A stretch of 58,724 nt of DNA. Source: Palleronia marisminoris (GTDB lineage Bacteria > Pseudomonadota > Alphaproteobacteria > Rhodobacterales > Rhodobacteraceae). Numbering within the stretch: the stretch's first letter is position 1; each line of letters opens with the position of its first letter. The stretch covers positions 1 to 58,724 of the forward strand of contig NZ_FWFV01000014.1 in NCBI RefSeq assembly GCF_900172315.1, in the 5' to 3' direction. Shown one piece after another: positions 18,929 to 27,513 of this stretch. The translations under genes and the position numbers were made by a program. Under the pieces are notes generated by a model. That model had not been told where the DNA came from. It made no database searches and saw only the letters and a program-made list of their open reading frames with translations.

Positions 18929-19127
18929 GCTGTGTCTCCAACGCTATCGGTGATCGGGCCGATCCGTCCGCCCCGCTCGCGCTTCGATCGGCGTCATTGC
19001 TCGATGCAAGCGTTTCCCTTTCAGGTCGCATGAAAAAATACCTGCGGTAATCCACGTGTCCGCGGCGCCCGCAACGGCTCTGAAGCCCCCGTCGAAGATC
19101 GTTTCGGCCCCTGTTCACAGCATGGCG

Positions 19128-19143
19128 CGAACGCTACCGTTCC
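19128..19143. promoter_or_regulatory. Candidate TetR operator, right
   Basis: The site CGAACGCTACCGTTCC ends 22 bp before the right-hand TetR start, exactly the distance seen on the left. It is palindromic (GAACG / CGTTC) and matches the left site at 13 of 16 positions. Operator function is inferred. Confidence 0.6.
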
Positions 19144-19165
19144 ATCGACAATGGGGGAATTCTGG

Positions 19166-19780
19166 ATGGAACGCAAGAGTATCGACGCGGGGAAAAGCGG
19201 GCGAAAACCGAGTGGGGCAGCGGTCATCCGGCCTGAACTGACCACAACGCTTTTCAAGGCGTTGTTTGAGGAGTGGGCAGAGACCGGCTATGCAGCAATA
19301 AGCTTGGAGCGCGTAGCGGCACGGGCGGGCGCAGGCAAGGCGGCAATATACCGGCGATGGCCGTCGAAAGTGGAGTTTGCGTGCGATGCGATACAGGTCG
19401 TTTGCCTCGGCCTGCCTGATTTAGGCGATTGCTGCTCCTTACGGAAAGAACTTGACGCATTTCTTCGAAAAACGCGGGTGGTTCTCCGACATCCGATGAT
19501 CCGCAAGATCATCCTGGATGCGGCAGCTGAACGAGACAGAACTCCCGAGCTTTCGGCGGTACTGGACGCCGTGGTTGCCGCGCGCCGACGATTCGGAAAC
19601 GGAATGCTGGATCGCGCTATCGCCCGCAACGAATTGCAACCCGACCTCGACAGGGAGCTTGCACTCGATCTTCTCGTATCGTCCATCTACATGCGTATGA
19701 TCTTGCGACGAAAAAACGTTTCAATCGCTGAACTCGACAAGCAGGCGGTTGTGATTGAATCCGCGATCAAGGCCTGCTGA
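19166..19780 (+). CDS. TetR/AcrR family regulator, right copy
   Basis: The 204-residue protein is a paralogue of the TetR at 9888-10511. Both begin MERKSI and share PSGAAVIRP, the helix-turn-helix ISLERVAARAGAGKAAIYRRW and the C-terminal DLDRELALDLL segment. The middle of the ligand domain is diverged, so the two may bind different molecules. The start ATG at 19166 was preferred over one 15 bp upstream because it aligns with the left copy, where the bases around the start are almost identical. The gene diverges from the A4-A3 pair. Confidence 0.9.
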   Translation: MERKSIDAGKSGRKPSGAAVIRPELTTTLFKALFEEWAETGYAAISLERVAARAGAGKAAIYRRWPSKVEFACDAIQVVCLGLPDLGDCCSLRKELDAFLRKTRVVLRHPMIRKIILDAAAERDRTPELSAVLDAVVAARRRFGNGMLDRAIARNELQPDLDRELALDLLVSSIYMRMILRRKNVSIAELDKQAVVIESAIKAC

Positions 19781-19921
19781 CGATTCGCCTGCCTGCACAG
19801 CAGGCACCTGCGTATTCAGCCGCGAGACCCATACCCGTGCGAGCAATCGTTCCGAAACTATTCACAGGCCACTGATGCGAAGTTCCGTAAATGTGGGATC
19901 TCGAGAATTCGTCGGCGTTAG

Positions 19922-21289
19922 TAGGCTGCTGTAGAAGTCGGCCCTCGACCCGGTTTGAGGAACTTGATTCATCCTTTGGGCCATCAGGGTGGAGGGATGA
20001 AGATGCGCGGCATAGACGAGACGAGCGGATCTCTGTTCAGCTATGTTGATCTGGAGGCGCGCATTCCGGCGCGGCATCCGCTGGGCAAGATCAGGCAGGT
20101 GGTGAACGACGCGCTCGCCAGTCTCGATGTCGATTTTGAAGCGCTTTATAGCGATCTCGGTCGCTCCTCGATTGCGCCGGAACGCCTGATCCGGGCCAGC
20201 CTGCTCCAGATACTCTTTTCGGTTCGCTCGGAGCGGCAGTTGATGGAGCAGATGCAGTATAACCTGCTGTTCCGCTGGTTCGTGGGGCTCGGCATCGACG
20301 ACCAGGTCTGGGTCCCGACGGTGGTCACGAAGAACCGCGACCGACTGCTGGCGACCGAGATGTCGCGCGCGCAAGGTGATGGCCGCGATCCTGACACACC
20401 GGAAGGTCGCGCCGCTCCTGTCGGACGAGCATTTCTCGGTCGACGGCACGCTCGTCAAAGCCTGGGCCTCGATGAAGAGCTCTCAGCCGCAGCCCGACGT
20501 TGCACCGCCCGATGACGAAGGGCCGGGCGACCCGCCCTCGCCAGACACGACCGCCGCCGACCAGCCCGAACAGACCCAAACCGAGACCGACCCGATGGCC
20601 CGCCCAACTCACCAGCACCGCAACGCCGAGGTCGACTTTCGGGGCGAGATGCGCTCGAACGCCACCCATGTCTCGACGACCGATCCCGACGCCCGGCTCT
20701 ACAAGAAGTCGCCTGGCACCGGGGCAATGCTATGCTTCATCGGCCATGCTCTGATGGAGAACCGAAGCGGCCTGATCGTCCAGGGTGATCTGACCGAAGC
20801 GGACGGCCATGCCGAACGGCGTGCAGCGCTCGACATGGTCCATCGCCAGTCTCCGGGATCTACCCGCAAGCTAACCCTCGGAGCGGACAGGGGATATGAC
20901 GCTGCCAAGTTTAGCTAATCTGCGACAGGCCTGTGTGACACCGCATGTCGCACAGAAATCGCGTCGTTCAGCGATTGACGGGCGCACCACCCGGCACAAG
21001 GGCTATGACTTGTCCCTGAAGCACCGGAAGCGGATCGAAGAGGCATTCGGCTGGGCCAAGACCGTCGGGCACATGGCCCAGACCGTCTATCGCGGCGTCG
21101 AGCGGGTGCGCTCCCGCTTCATCCCGACGATGGCGGCCAACAACCTCGCCCGGCTGCCCCGCTTGCTGGCGGCATGAAGCCGAAAGGCGGCATCAGCCGC
21201 GCATAACCTTTGCGCTGACGGGCGGACGCTCAAGTCCGCAGGTCTATTCAAGGAAACCATTCAGCCCCGGCGACATCTTCAGCAGCCTG
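19922..21289 (+). mobile_element. IS5-like insertion sequence, inactivated
   Basis: An imperfect terminal inverted repeat bounds the element. The left end reads AGGCTGCTGTAGAAGTCG and the complement of the right end reads AGGCTGCTGAAGATGTCG. About 1.37 kb lies between them and holds one broken transposase gene. No clear target duplication was found. The right end sits inside a peptidase-like remnant. Confidence 0.7.
19997..21177 (+). pseudogene. IS5-family transposase, two frameshifts
   Basis: The gene starts at 19997 behind a GGAGGG site. The first part contains the conserved FSYVDLEARIPARHPLGKI and NLLFRWFVGLGIDD segments. Near 20383 four extra bases (GCGC) shift the frame. The second part (from about 20390) holds the DDE-type FSVDGTLVKAWASMKS and LTLGADRGYDAAKF motifs. 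Near 20915 a further base change introduces a stop, and the C-terminal part resumes with HRKRIEEAFGWAKTVG. All expected segments are present in order, so the gene was complete before the frameshifts. The copy cannot move itself now. Confidence 0.85.
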
Positions 21290-21690
21290 TTGGGAAACGA
21301 CAACCCACCACTCTCTTCTCCGAAGGATGGGTCAGGTTGCCGGACCGCACTTCGACATCCGCAACCGCCATCTGGAAGACGTGCCAACTCCAATCCGCAT
21401 TCACGTTCTTCAAATGGAGGATGGAGTCCTCGTTCGTTGACCGGAAGTACCGCTTGAAGTTGGGATGCGCGTCGGTGGTGATCCGGCGTTCGCCCTCAAG
21501 TTTCCGGCGCTCCTTTCGCTTGATGTCGGATGGGAAGTCATTCAGTCTATCGCGGCATGATGCTATGTAAGCGATCCGGGTGCCGTCCGGCGACATCTGT
21601 GCTCCGGAATACACCGGGGCAGCGAACAGAGCTTCAAACTGAATCGGGTTGAACTCGGAAATGGCAACTGCCCGATCTCGGGGGCTGTGA
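21290..21690 (-). pseudogene. S9-type peptidase N-terminal remnant cut by the IS5-like element
   Basis: Reading leftward, the frame gives FEALFAAPVYSGAQMSPDGTRIAYIAS, a beta-propeller opening typical of S9 (prolyl oligopeptidase-like) enzymes (key residues SPDG and IAYI). It continues with SILHLKNVNADWSWHVF, another propeller blade. The family is normally about 600-700 residues, but only about 110 remain before the right end of the IS element. The catalytic hydrolase domain is absent from the window. No ATG start is visible in the upstream frame, so the 5' end is also damaged. Confidence 0.5.
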
Positions 21691-21732
21691 CCGAGAGCGC
21701 GTTTCGCGATGCCACGTCTTCGCCGCCTCGCT

Positions 21733-23115
21733 TTAACTCCTGCGCATCAAGATCATCTTCTGCTGGGTCAGATCTCGCATGGTGTAGGGGATTCCGCCGG
21801 TGCCGTAGCCGGACTGCTTGCGGCCGGCGAAGGGCATCCAGTCGGTCCGGAAGGCGGTGGGGTCATTGATCATCACCGCCGAGGCGTCGAGACGGTTGGC
21901 CGTGCGCATCGCGACGTCGATATTCTGCGCGAAGACGCTGGCCTGGAACGCAACGGGCAGGGAATTGGCCTGCGTGATGGCGGCGTCGAGATCGGTGTAG
22001 CGAGAAACCGCGACCACGGGGCCGAACACCTCCTGCGTCGAGATCTTCGCGTCCATGGCGGGATCAAGCAGCACCGCCGGCTGCAAGGTCGTTTCCGAAA
22101 GGCGTTGGCCACCGGTCGCCAGTGTCGCACCGCCGCCGATCGCCTCCTCAACCCATTCTGCGACCCGGTCGGCTTCGCGCGGCAGGATCAGCGGCCCGAC
22201 CTCAGTGTCTGCGAGGCTGGGATCACCGGTGCGCAACGTCTCGACGCGGGCGACGAGCCTTTGCGTGAAATCGTCGGCGATGTCCCTTTGAACGTAGATG
22301 CGCTGCGTTGAGACGCAAACCTGGCCTGCATGATAGTAGCCGCCCTTGACGATCGGCTCGATGATCTTGTCGAGATCAGCGCTGCGGTCGACGATGGCTG
22401 GTGCCAAACCGCCATGTTCGAGGGCCGAGCGCGCACCGTGGGCGAGCTTCGCATGCAGCTGCCAGCCGACCTTTGCCGAACCGATGAAGCTCAGGAAAGC
22501 GATGCGCCTGTCGGTCGCGAGCTTTTCGGCAAGCTCGTTGCCCTTAGGGATGAAGCACTGGCACCATGCCTCGGGTAAGCCGGCTTCATGGACCAGCGCA
22601 ACGAAGTTCAGGCAAGACAACGGTGTCGTGCCCGCCGGCTTGATGATGACTGGACAGCCTACGGCGATGGCTGGTGCGACTTGGTGGACGATCAGGTTCA
22701 GCGGATGATTGAACGCCGAGATTGCTGCGACGACGCCGATCGGTTCCCTGGTTGTGAAGGCCCAGCGGTCTTCCGACGCCACCGACAGCCCCATCGGAAT
22801 TTCGCGACCGCTTAGGTTGCGCAGTTCGTCTGCGGCATTGTGAACGCCGTCGATGGCGCGTTTTGTCTCGACGATTGCGTCGGGAAGGGGCTTTCCGCCC
22901 TCGCGGGCGATTTGCAGGGCAAAGTGATCGCGGTTGCCGTCCATCAGGCGGGCGAGCTCGCGCAGGATCGCAATGCGCTGGTGCGGCTTGAGCCACCCGT
23001 CGCGATCTTTGAAGACGCGCTCAGCTGCCTGCAGCTTGCGTTCCAAGGCGGCGGCATCATCGGTCGCGATCTCTGCGATTGGTTCGCGATCGTATGCCTG
23101 AACGACAGTCAACAT
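21733..23115 (-). CDS. NAD(P)-dependent aldehyde dehydrogenase
   Basis: The 460-residue protein has the aldehyde dehydrogenase layout: a Rossmann region with ISAFNHPLNL and KPAGTTPLS, the general-base Glu in ALEHGGLAP, the catalytic Cys in GQVCVSTQR, and the C-terminal EVFGPVV and PFAGRKQSGYG motifs. The Glu-containing motif reads LEHGG where most members have LELGG, a minor change. The gene is preceded by an AAGGAG site. It starts 43 bp after the stop of the interrupted acetolactate synthase-type gene, so the two probably form one operon. The substrate is not evident. The cofactor preference was not resolved. Confidence 0.92.
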   Translation of the reverse strand: MLTVVQAYDREPIAEIATDDAAALERKLQAAERVFKDRDGWLKPHQRIAILRELARLMDGNRDHFALQIAREGGKPLPDAIVETKRAIDGVHNAADELRNLSGREIPMGLSVASEDRWAFTTREPIGVVAAISAFNHPLNLIVHQVAPAIAVGCPVIIKPAGTTPLSCLNFVALVHEAGLPEAWCQCFIPKGNELAEKLATDRRIAFLSFIGSAKVGWQLHAKLAHGARSALEHGGLAPAIVDRSADLDKIIEPIVKGGYYHAGQVCVSTQRIYVQRDIADDFTQRLVARVETLRTGDPSLADTEVGPLILPREADRVAEWVEEAIGGGATLATGGQRLSETTLQPAVLLDPAMDAKISTQEVFGPVVAVSRYTDLDAAITQANSLPVAFQASVFAQNIDVAMRTANRLDASAVMINDPTAFRTDWMPFAGRKQSGYGTGGIPYTMRDLTQQKMILMRRS

Positions 23116-23158
23116 GGGGGTTCTCCTTGAGCTTTCGATCGCTTGTCGCGACAGGCGG

Positions 23159-23379
23159 TCATCCGCAATTCACGTCGGGTGAGCGGTTGCGCAGCTCGTC
23201 GACCAGAACGCGGGTGTTTTCGGAATAGTCGATCGGCACGTCGACCAAGTGAACGCCGCCGCCGGCGAAGGCGGCCTCAAGCACCGCCACGAGATCCGCG
23301 ACCGCGCTCACCCGCGACCCGCGTGCGCCGTAAGCCTCGGCATAGCGCACGAAATCGGGATTGCCGAAGCTCATGCCGA
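23159..23379 (-). pseudogene. Acetolactate synthase-type gene, 3' part separated by IS1595 element
   Basis: The fragment encodes the C-terminal 70 or so residues of a thiamine diphosphate enzyme, with FGNPDFVRYAEAYGARG and VHLVDVPIDYSEN motifs that normally end acetolactate synthase large-subunit-like proteins. Joined to the fragment at 24580-26014 by removing the insertion and one copy of the 8-bp duplication, the frame is continuous (VDGYPD then FGMSFGNPDF). The restored protein would have about 551 residues. Confidence 0.85.
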
Positions 23380-23387
23380 AATCCGGA
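23380..23387. repeat. Target site duplication, left copy (AATCCGGA)
   Basis: The 8-bp sequence AATCCGGA flanks the IS1595-type element directly on the left and recurs at 24580-24587. Eight bases is the usual duplication length for this family. Confidence 0.9.
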
Positions 23388-24579
23388 CGCCTCTATCCCC
23401 CAAACATAGCAGCCGCCGAAAGGGGATTTTTTGTCAAGGGGTTGTGGCGAGATCGACACGAGGTGAGATCCGCGAGTTCTTTTCACGCTCCGTAAAGGGC
23501 AGATGGCCAAGGTTCCTTGTCGCGCGTATTGCCGGGGAGCTGCGAATGATCACGGAACTGAAGTCCATCGGAGACATCTACACAAAGATGCCGAGCAGCG
23601 ACGATGCGCGGCGTTTCCTCGAAGATCTGATATGGGCCGACGGACGCGTCTGCCCGCATTGCGGCGGCCTTTGCTCGACGGAGCTGAAAGGCGCCTCACA
23701 TCGCTCCGGGCTCTACCAGTGCAACGAATGCCGGGGACAGTTCACGATCACCACGAAGACGCCGATGCACGCCACCAAGCTGGACCTCCGTGTCTGGCTG
23801 GCGGCCATCTACACGGTGCTGAACTCCTCGAAAGGCGTCTCCTCCGTGGTGCTCGCCAGGATGATCGGCACCACGCAGAAATGTGCTTGGAAGCTCGGCC
23901 ACGCGATCCGGGAAATGATGCGCGAGGACTACGGGAGCAATGCTCTGCTTTCCGGCATCGTCGAGGTCGACGAGACGTCCGTCGGCGGAGCACCCAAGTT
24001 CAAAAAGGGCAAGAAGAACAAGCGCGGCAAGGGCACCAAGAAGACGCCGGTGATGGTGGCAGTAGCGCGTGGCGGTGAGGCCAGGGCCGCCGTGCTTCCA
24101 GGGATATCGAGCTCGGATTTCGAGCCCCTGATCCGGGGCTGGGTGGCCGGTGATGCGACGATGATGACTGATGGTAGCAGTTGCTATAACTTCATCACGT
24201 CTGCGTTCCCCGTCCACCACCGCGTAATCCACAGCAAGAAGCAGTTCGCCATCCCGGCGACCGGCGCTCACGTCAATACCGCGGAAGGCTTCGGAGCCTT
24301 CATCGAGCGGGCTCGCGTCGGCGTCTACCACCGGATCACGGGATATCACACGCAACGCTATCTCGACGAGCTGACGTGGCGATGGAACCGGCGCGAGCCC
24401 GTCGAGGAAATCCGCACCGACAAGAAAGGAAGAACCTCACCGCATATTCGCTGGAAGCCTCTTCCGGTTGTCCAGATGATGCGATTTCTGCTGAAGAGCG
24501 CTCCCGGAAGAGAGATGCGGCGATCCGAGAACTATGGCTTGAGGTGGCCAGCGGCTGCTTTGCTTGGGGGATAGAGGCG
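23388..24579 (+). mobile_element. IS1595-family insertion sequence, complete
   Basis: The 1192-bp element has terminal inverted repeats starting CGCCTCTATCCCCCAA at both ends, with about 24 of 26 positions matching. It is flanked by the perfect 8-bp duplication AATCCGGA. It carries one intact transposase gene. Ends, duplication and gene are all intact, so the insertion is recent and may be mobile. Confidence 0.95.
23546..24574 (+). CDS. IS1595-family (ISXO2-like) transposase
   Basis: The 342-residue protein has an N-terminal zinc-ribbon (CPHCGG and CNECRGQF around residues 35-65). A DDE-type domain follows with VEVDETSVGGAPKFKKGKKN as its opening motif, and later MMTDGSSCYNF and a C-terminal FIERARVGVYHRITGYH segment. 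These are the hallmarks of ISXO2-like transposases. The ATG at 23546 was chosen as the first start ahead of the conserved region. The gene reads opposite to the interrupted enzyme gene. Nothing suggests inactivation. Confidence 0.93.
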   Translation: MITELKSIGDIYTKMPSSDDARRFLEDLIWADGRVCPHCGGLCSTELKGASHRSGLYQCNECRGQFTITTKTPMHATKLDLRVWLAAIYTVLNSSKGVSSVVLARMIGTTQKCAWKLGHAIREMMREDYGSNALLSGIVEVDETSVGGAPKFKKGKKNKRGKGTKKTPVMVAVARGGEARAAVLPGISSSDFEPLIRGWVAGDATMMTDGSSCYNFITSAFPVHHRVIHSKKQFAIPATGAHVNTAEGFGAFIERARVGVYHRITGYHTQRYLDELTWRWNRREPVEEIRTDKKGRTSPHIRWKPLPVVQMMRFLLKSAPGREMRRSENYGLRWPAAALLGG

Positions 24580-24587
24580 AATCCGGA
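24580..24587. repeat. Target site duplication, right copy (AATCCGGA)
   Basis: This is the second direct copy of the 8-bp duplication made by the IS1595-type insertion. It lies immediately after the right inverted repeat. Confidence 0.9.
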
Positions 24588-26014
24588 TAGCCGTCCACCG
24601 CCTGCTTCCAGCGGATCATCCCGTAGGCGCTGTCGTTGAGGATGACCACCACGAGGTCCAGCCCGAGCCGCACGGCGGTCTCCATCTCCTGCGAGTTCAT
24701 CATGAAGCCGCCATCGCCGCAGACCGCCATTACGCGGCGGCTTGGGTAAAGCATCGCCGCCATCATGGCCGAGGGCAGGCCGGCGCCCATCGTCGCCAGC
24801 GCATTGTCGAGTAGCAGGGTGTTGGCGACATGGGTGCGGTAGTTGCGCGCGAACCAGATCTTGTACATGCCGTTGTCGAGGCAGACGATGCCGTCCTCGG
24901 GCATGACCTTGCGGACATCGTGGACGATGCGCTGCGGCGTGATCGGAAAGCGGTCCTCCTCGGCGCGGTCGTTGAGGCGGGCGAGAATCTTTTGGCGCAG
25001 GACGAGCATGCCTTCGTCCTGCACCAGCCGGCCTTCCAGCCGTTCACCGAGCGTCTCGAGGGACGCCCCGATATCGCCGATCACCTCGAGGTCGGGGTGA
25101 TAGACCTGTTCCACCGTGGCCGATTGGTAGCCGACATGGATTACCTTGGGCCCACCGGCGCTCTTCATCAGAAACGGGGGCTTCTCCACGGTGTCGTGGC
25201 CGATGGCGACGATCAGGTCGGCGCGCGCGACAGCTTCGTGAACGTAGTCGCCCTCCGACAGCGCGGCGGTTCCCATGTAGAGGTCGGAGCCGCCGGTGAC
25301 CGCGCCCTTGCCCATCTGGGTGTTAAAGAACGGCAGGCGGGTGCGCCGCACGAAGCTCGACAGCGCCTCGACCAGCCGGGGCCGGTTGCCCGCTGCTCCA
25401 ATCATCACGAGCGGATGCTTGGCGGCGAGGATCGCGTCCGCGGCACGGTCGATCGCTGCGGCAGCGGCGACGGGGCGATCGAGCGTGTGGGCCGGAATGG
25501 CGAGGACCTGACCGATCTCCCTCCCCGCGACGTCCTCTGGCAGTTCCAGATGCACCGGCCCGGGCCGCTCGTCCATCGCGACGCGAAACGCGTCTCGGAC
25601 GATTGCGGGGATGCTGGCCGCACTGACGATCTGGCGCGTCATCTTGGTCAGCGGCTTCATTGAGGCGACGATGTCTACGATCTGGAAGCGCGCCTGCGCC
25701 GCGCTCATCACCGGCTTCTGGCCGGTGATGAGGATAGTCGGCATGGCGCCGAGATGAGCATAGGCTGCGCCGGTCGAGAAATTTAGCGCGCCCGGCCCGA
25801 GCGTAGCGAGGCAGACACCGGGCCTGCCAGTAAGCCGGCCATGGGTCGCTGCCATGAATGCCGCCGCCTGCTCATGGCGCGTCAGGACAAGCTCGATCCG
25901 CGAACTGCGCACGGACTCCAGCACGTCGAGGTTCTCCTCCCCCGGCACGCCGAAGATGCGCTCCACCCCCTCGTTCTCCAGCGCGGCGACCAGAAGGTCC
26001 GATCCCTTCGGCAT
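24580..26014 (-). pseudogene. Acetolactate synthase-type thiamine diphosphate enzyme, 5' part
   Basis: This part encodes about 475 residues. It has the N-terminal pyrophosphate-binding domain with the catalytic Glu in GVPGEENLD and RHEQAAAFMA, a central domain, and the cofactor-binding motif GDGGFMMN..ETAVRLGLDLVVVILND at the C-terminal side (key residues GDGG and ND). It stops being homologous at the IS1595 insertion. Excision of the element restores an open frame, so this is an insertional knockout, not old decay. The start at 26014 follows an AAAGGA site. The family makes acetolactate from pyruvate or carries out related decarboxylations. The aldehyde dehydrogenase gene downstream is likely cotranscribed. 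Confidence 0.88.
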
Positions 26015-26149
26015 GGTGTTGATCCTTTTCATGGCAGTTTCGGCGGAACTCTGTCGATCCAAGACGACTAGGGGTCACTGCCACCTATTGTTCCCGCGTC
26101 ACGAGGCCGGCTGTCACGCCAATCTAGCCCGCGGCAACGCGGTAGGGTG

Positions 26150-26355
26150 CATAAAAACCGCCTATGAAACTGCAGCACCGGACGACCTTGCCACCGCATG
26201 CGAGCTGTGAAGCAATCCCCCGACCCGAAAACTCATATGGTAACTCGGTATGTATTTGGCCAAGCTGGTCATCTTCCACGCGTCTACACTGCCACGATGT
26301 CGCCATCACTGCCGTCTATCGGGAGCTCGAAACGATGGTCGGTGGAATTGTTCAT
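26150..26355 (-). pseudogene. NATD1-type GNAT acetyltransferase remnant
   Basis: A start ATG at 26355, with an AAAGGAG site, begins MNNSTDHRFELPIDGSDGD. That is how small YjdJ/NATD1-like acetyltransferases start. A stop follows after 23 codons. In another frame further on, IHTELPYEFSGRGIASQLA gives the acetyl-CoA binding loop (key residues GRGIAS). The rest of the roughly 95-residue family length is unrecognisable. The gene has decayed by frameshift and deletion. Confidence 0.6.
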
Positions 26356-26430
26356 GACTTTGCTCCTTTGTTTCCCAAAGTTCGTGAGCTGTCTTCAGGT
26401 GATATCCGCGCGCTCAGAGATGGAGGACAT

Positions 26431-27471
26431 CTACGCTGCATCATGCGCCGCCCGGACCATCGGTGCGGCCTCCGTGCCAAGAAGCTCGATCGAGCGCTTC
26501 ATCGCCGCCGTCTCGAGCGAGGCCGTGCTCATCTGGAAGGTAATGCGTGAAATGCCGCCGAGCGTCTCGCTCGCCTTCAGCATCTTGGCGGCCACCGTCT
26601 TCGGTGCGCCGACCAGGAACGCGCCTTCAGGGCCAGCCATGGCCTCGAACTGCTGACGCGTCGGTGGCGCCCAACCGCGCTCTTTCCCGATCGTGCCGGT
26701 GAGATGCGCCCAGCCGGGGTAGAAAGCATCCTTGGCTTGCTCATCCGTCTCTCCGACAAAGCCCATCGCATGGATGCCCACGCTGAGTTTTTCCGCATTT
26801 TGTCCGGCGCGAAGGCCGGCCTCGCGATAGAGATCGACGAGGGGGCGGAAACGCTCGAAGGTGCCGCCGATGATGGCGATCATCAGCGGAAGGCCTAGCT
26901 CGCCCGCGCGTTGAAAGGACTGCGGCGTGCCGCCGACGCCGACCCATAGCGGCACTCGCGACTGATGCGGACGCGGGAAGACGCCAACACCGCGGAGCGC
27001 CGGGCGATGACGTCCATCCCATGTGATGTTGGTCGTTTCGCGGAGTTTCAGGAGCAGATCGAGCTTTTCAGCGAAAAGCTCGTCATAGTCTCGGGTGTCG
27101 AGGCCGAACAACGGAAAGGCCTCGACGAACGAGCCTCGCCCTACAACGATTTCGGCGCGCCCCCTCGAAATCAGATCGAGCGTTGCGAATTCCTGAAAAA
27201 CCCGTACGGGATCGGCTGCGCTGAGCACCGATACCGCGCTCGTCAGCCGGATTCTCCCGGTACGGGCTGCGGCCGCTGCAAGAATGACAGCTGGCGCGGA
27301 ATCGAGAAATTCGGCGCGATGATGCTCTCCGATGCCGAAGACATCGAGCCCGGCACGGTCGGCAACCTCGATCTCCTCAAGAAGGTCCGCCATGCGATCA
27401 GTCGCCGAGGGAAGTCGCCCGGTCGCAGGGTCAGGAAGTATGGCCGCAAAACTGTCGATGCCGATTTCCAT
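26431..27471 (-). CDS. LLM-class flavin-dependent oxidoreductase
   Basis: The 346-residue protein has the luciferase-like monooxygenase barrel. Typical pieces are FGIGEHHRAEF near residue 46, ILAAAAARTGRIRL, VVGRGSF, and VGVGGTPQSFQRAGELGLP. The family uses FMN or F420 and often oxidises small organic compounds. No substrate can be named. The gene follows the isochorismatase/SnoaL chimera by 42 bp on the same strand and may share its promoter. A very short trace of the same motif (DVFGVGEHHR) lies near 36040 on the other strand. Confidence 0.9.
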   Translation of the reverse strand: MEIGIDSFAAILPDPATGRLPSATDRMADLLEEIEVADRAGLDVFGIGEHHRAEFLDSAPAVILAAAAARTGRIRLTSAVSVLSAADPVRVFQEFATLDLISRGRAEIVVGRGSFVEAFPLFGLDTRDYDELFAEKLDLLLKLRETTNITWDGRHRPALRGVGVFPRPHQSRVPLWVGVGGTPQSFQRAGELGLPLMIAIIGGTFERFRPLVDLYREAGLRAGQNAEKLSVGIHAMGFVGETDEQAKDAFYPGWAHLTGTIGKERGWAPPTRQQFEAMAGPEGAFLVGAPKTVAAKMLKASETLGGISRITFQMSTASLETAAMKRSIELLGTEAAPMVRAAHDAA

Positions 27472-27513
27472 TGTGTGTTCTCTTGGTTTTTGCCGATCTT
27501 GATGAACGACATT

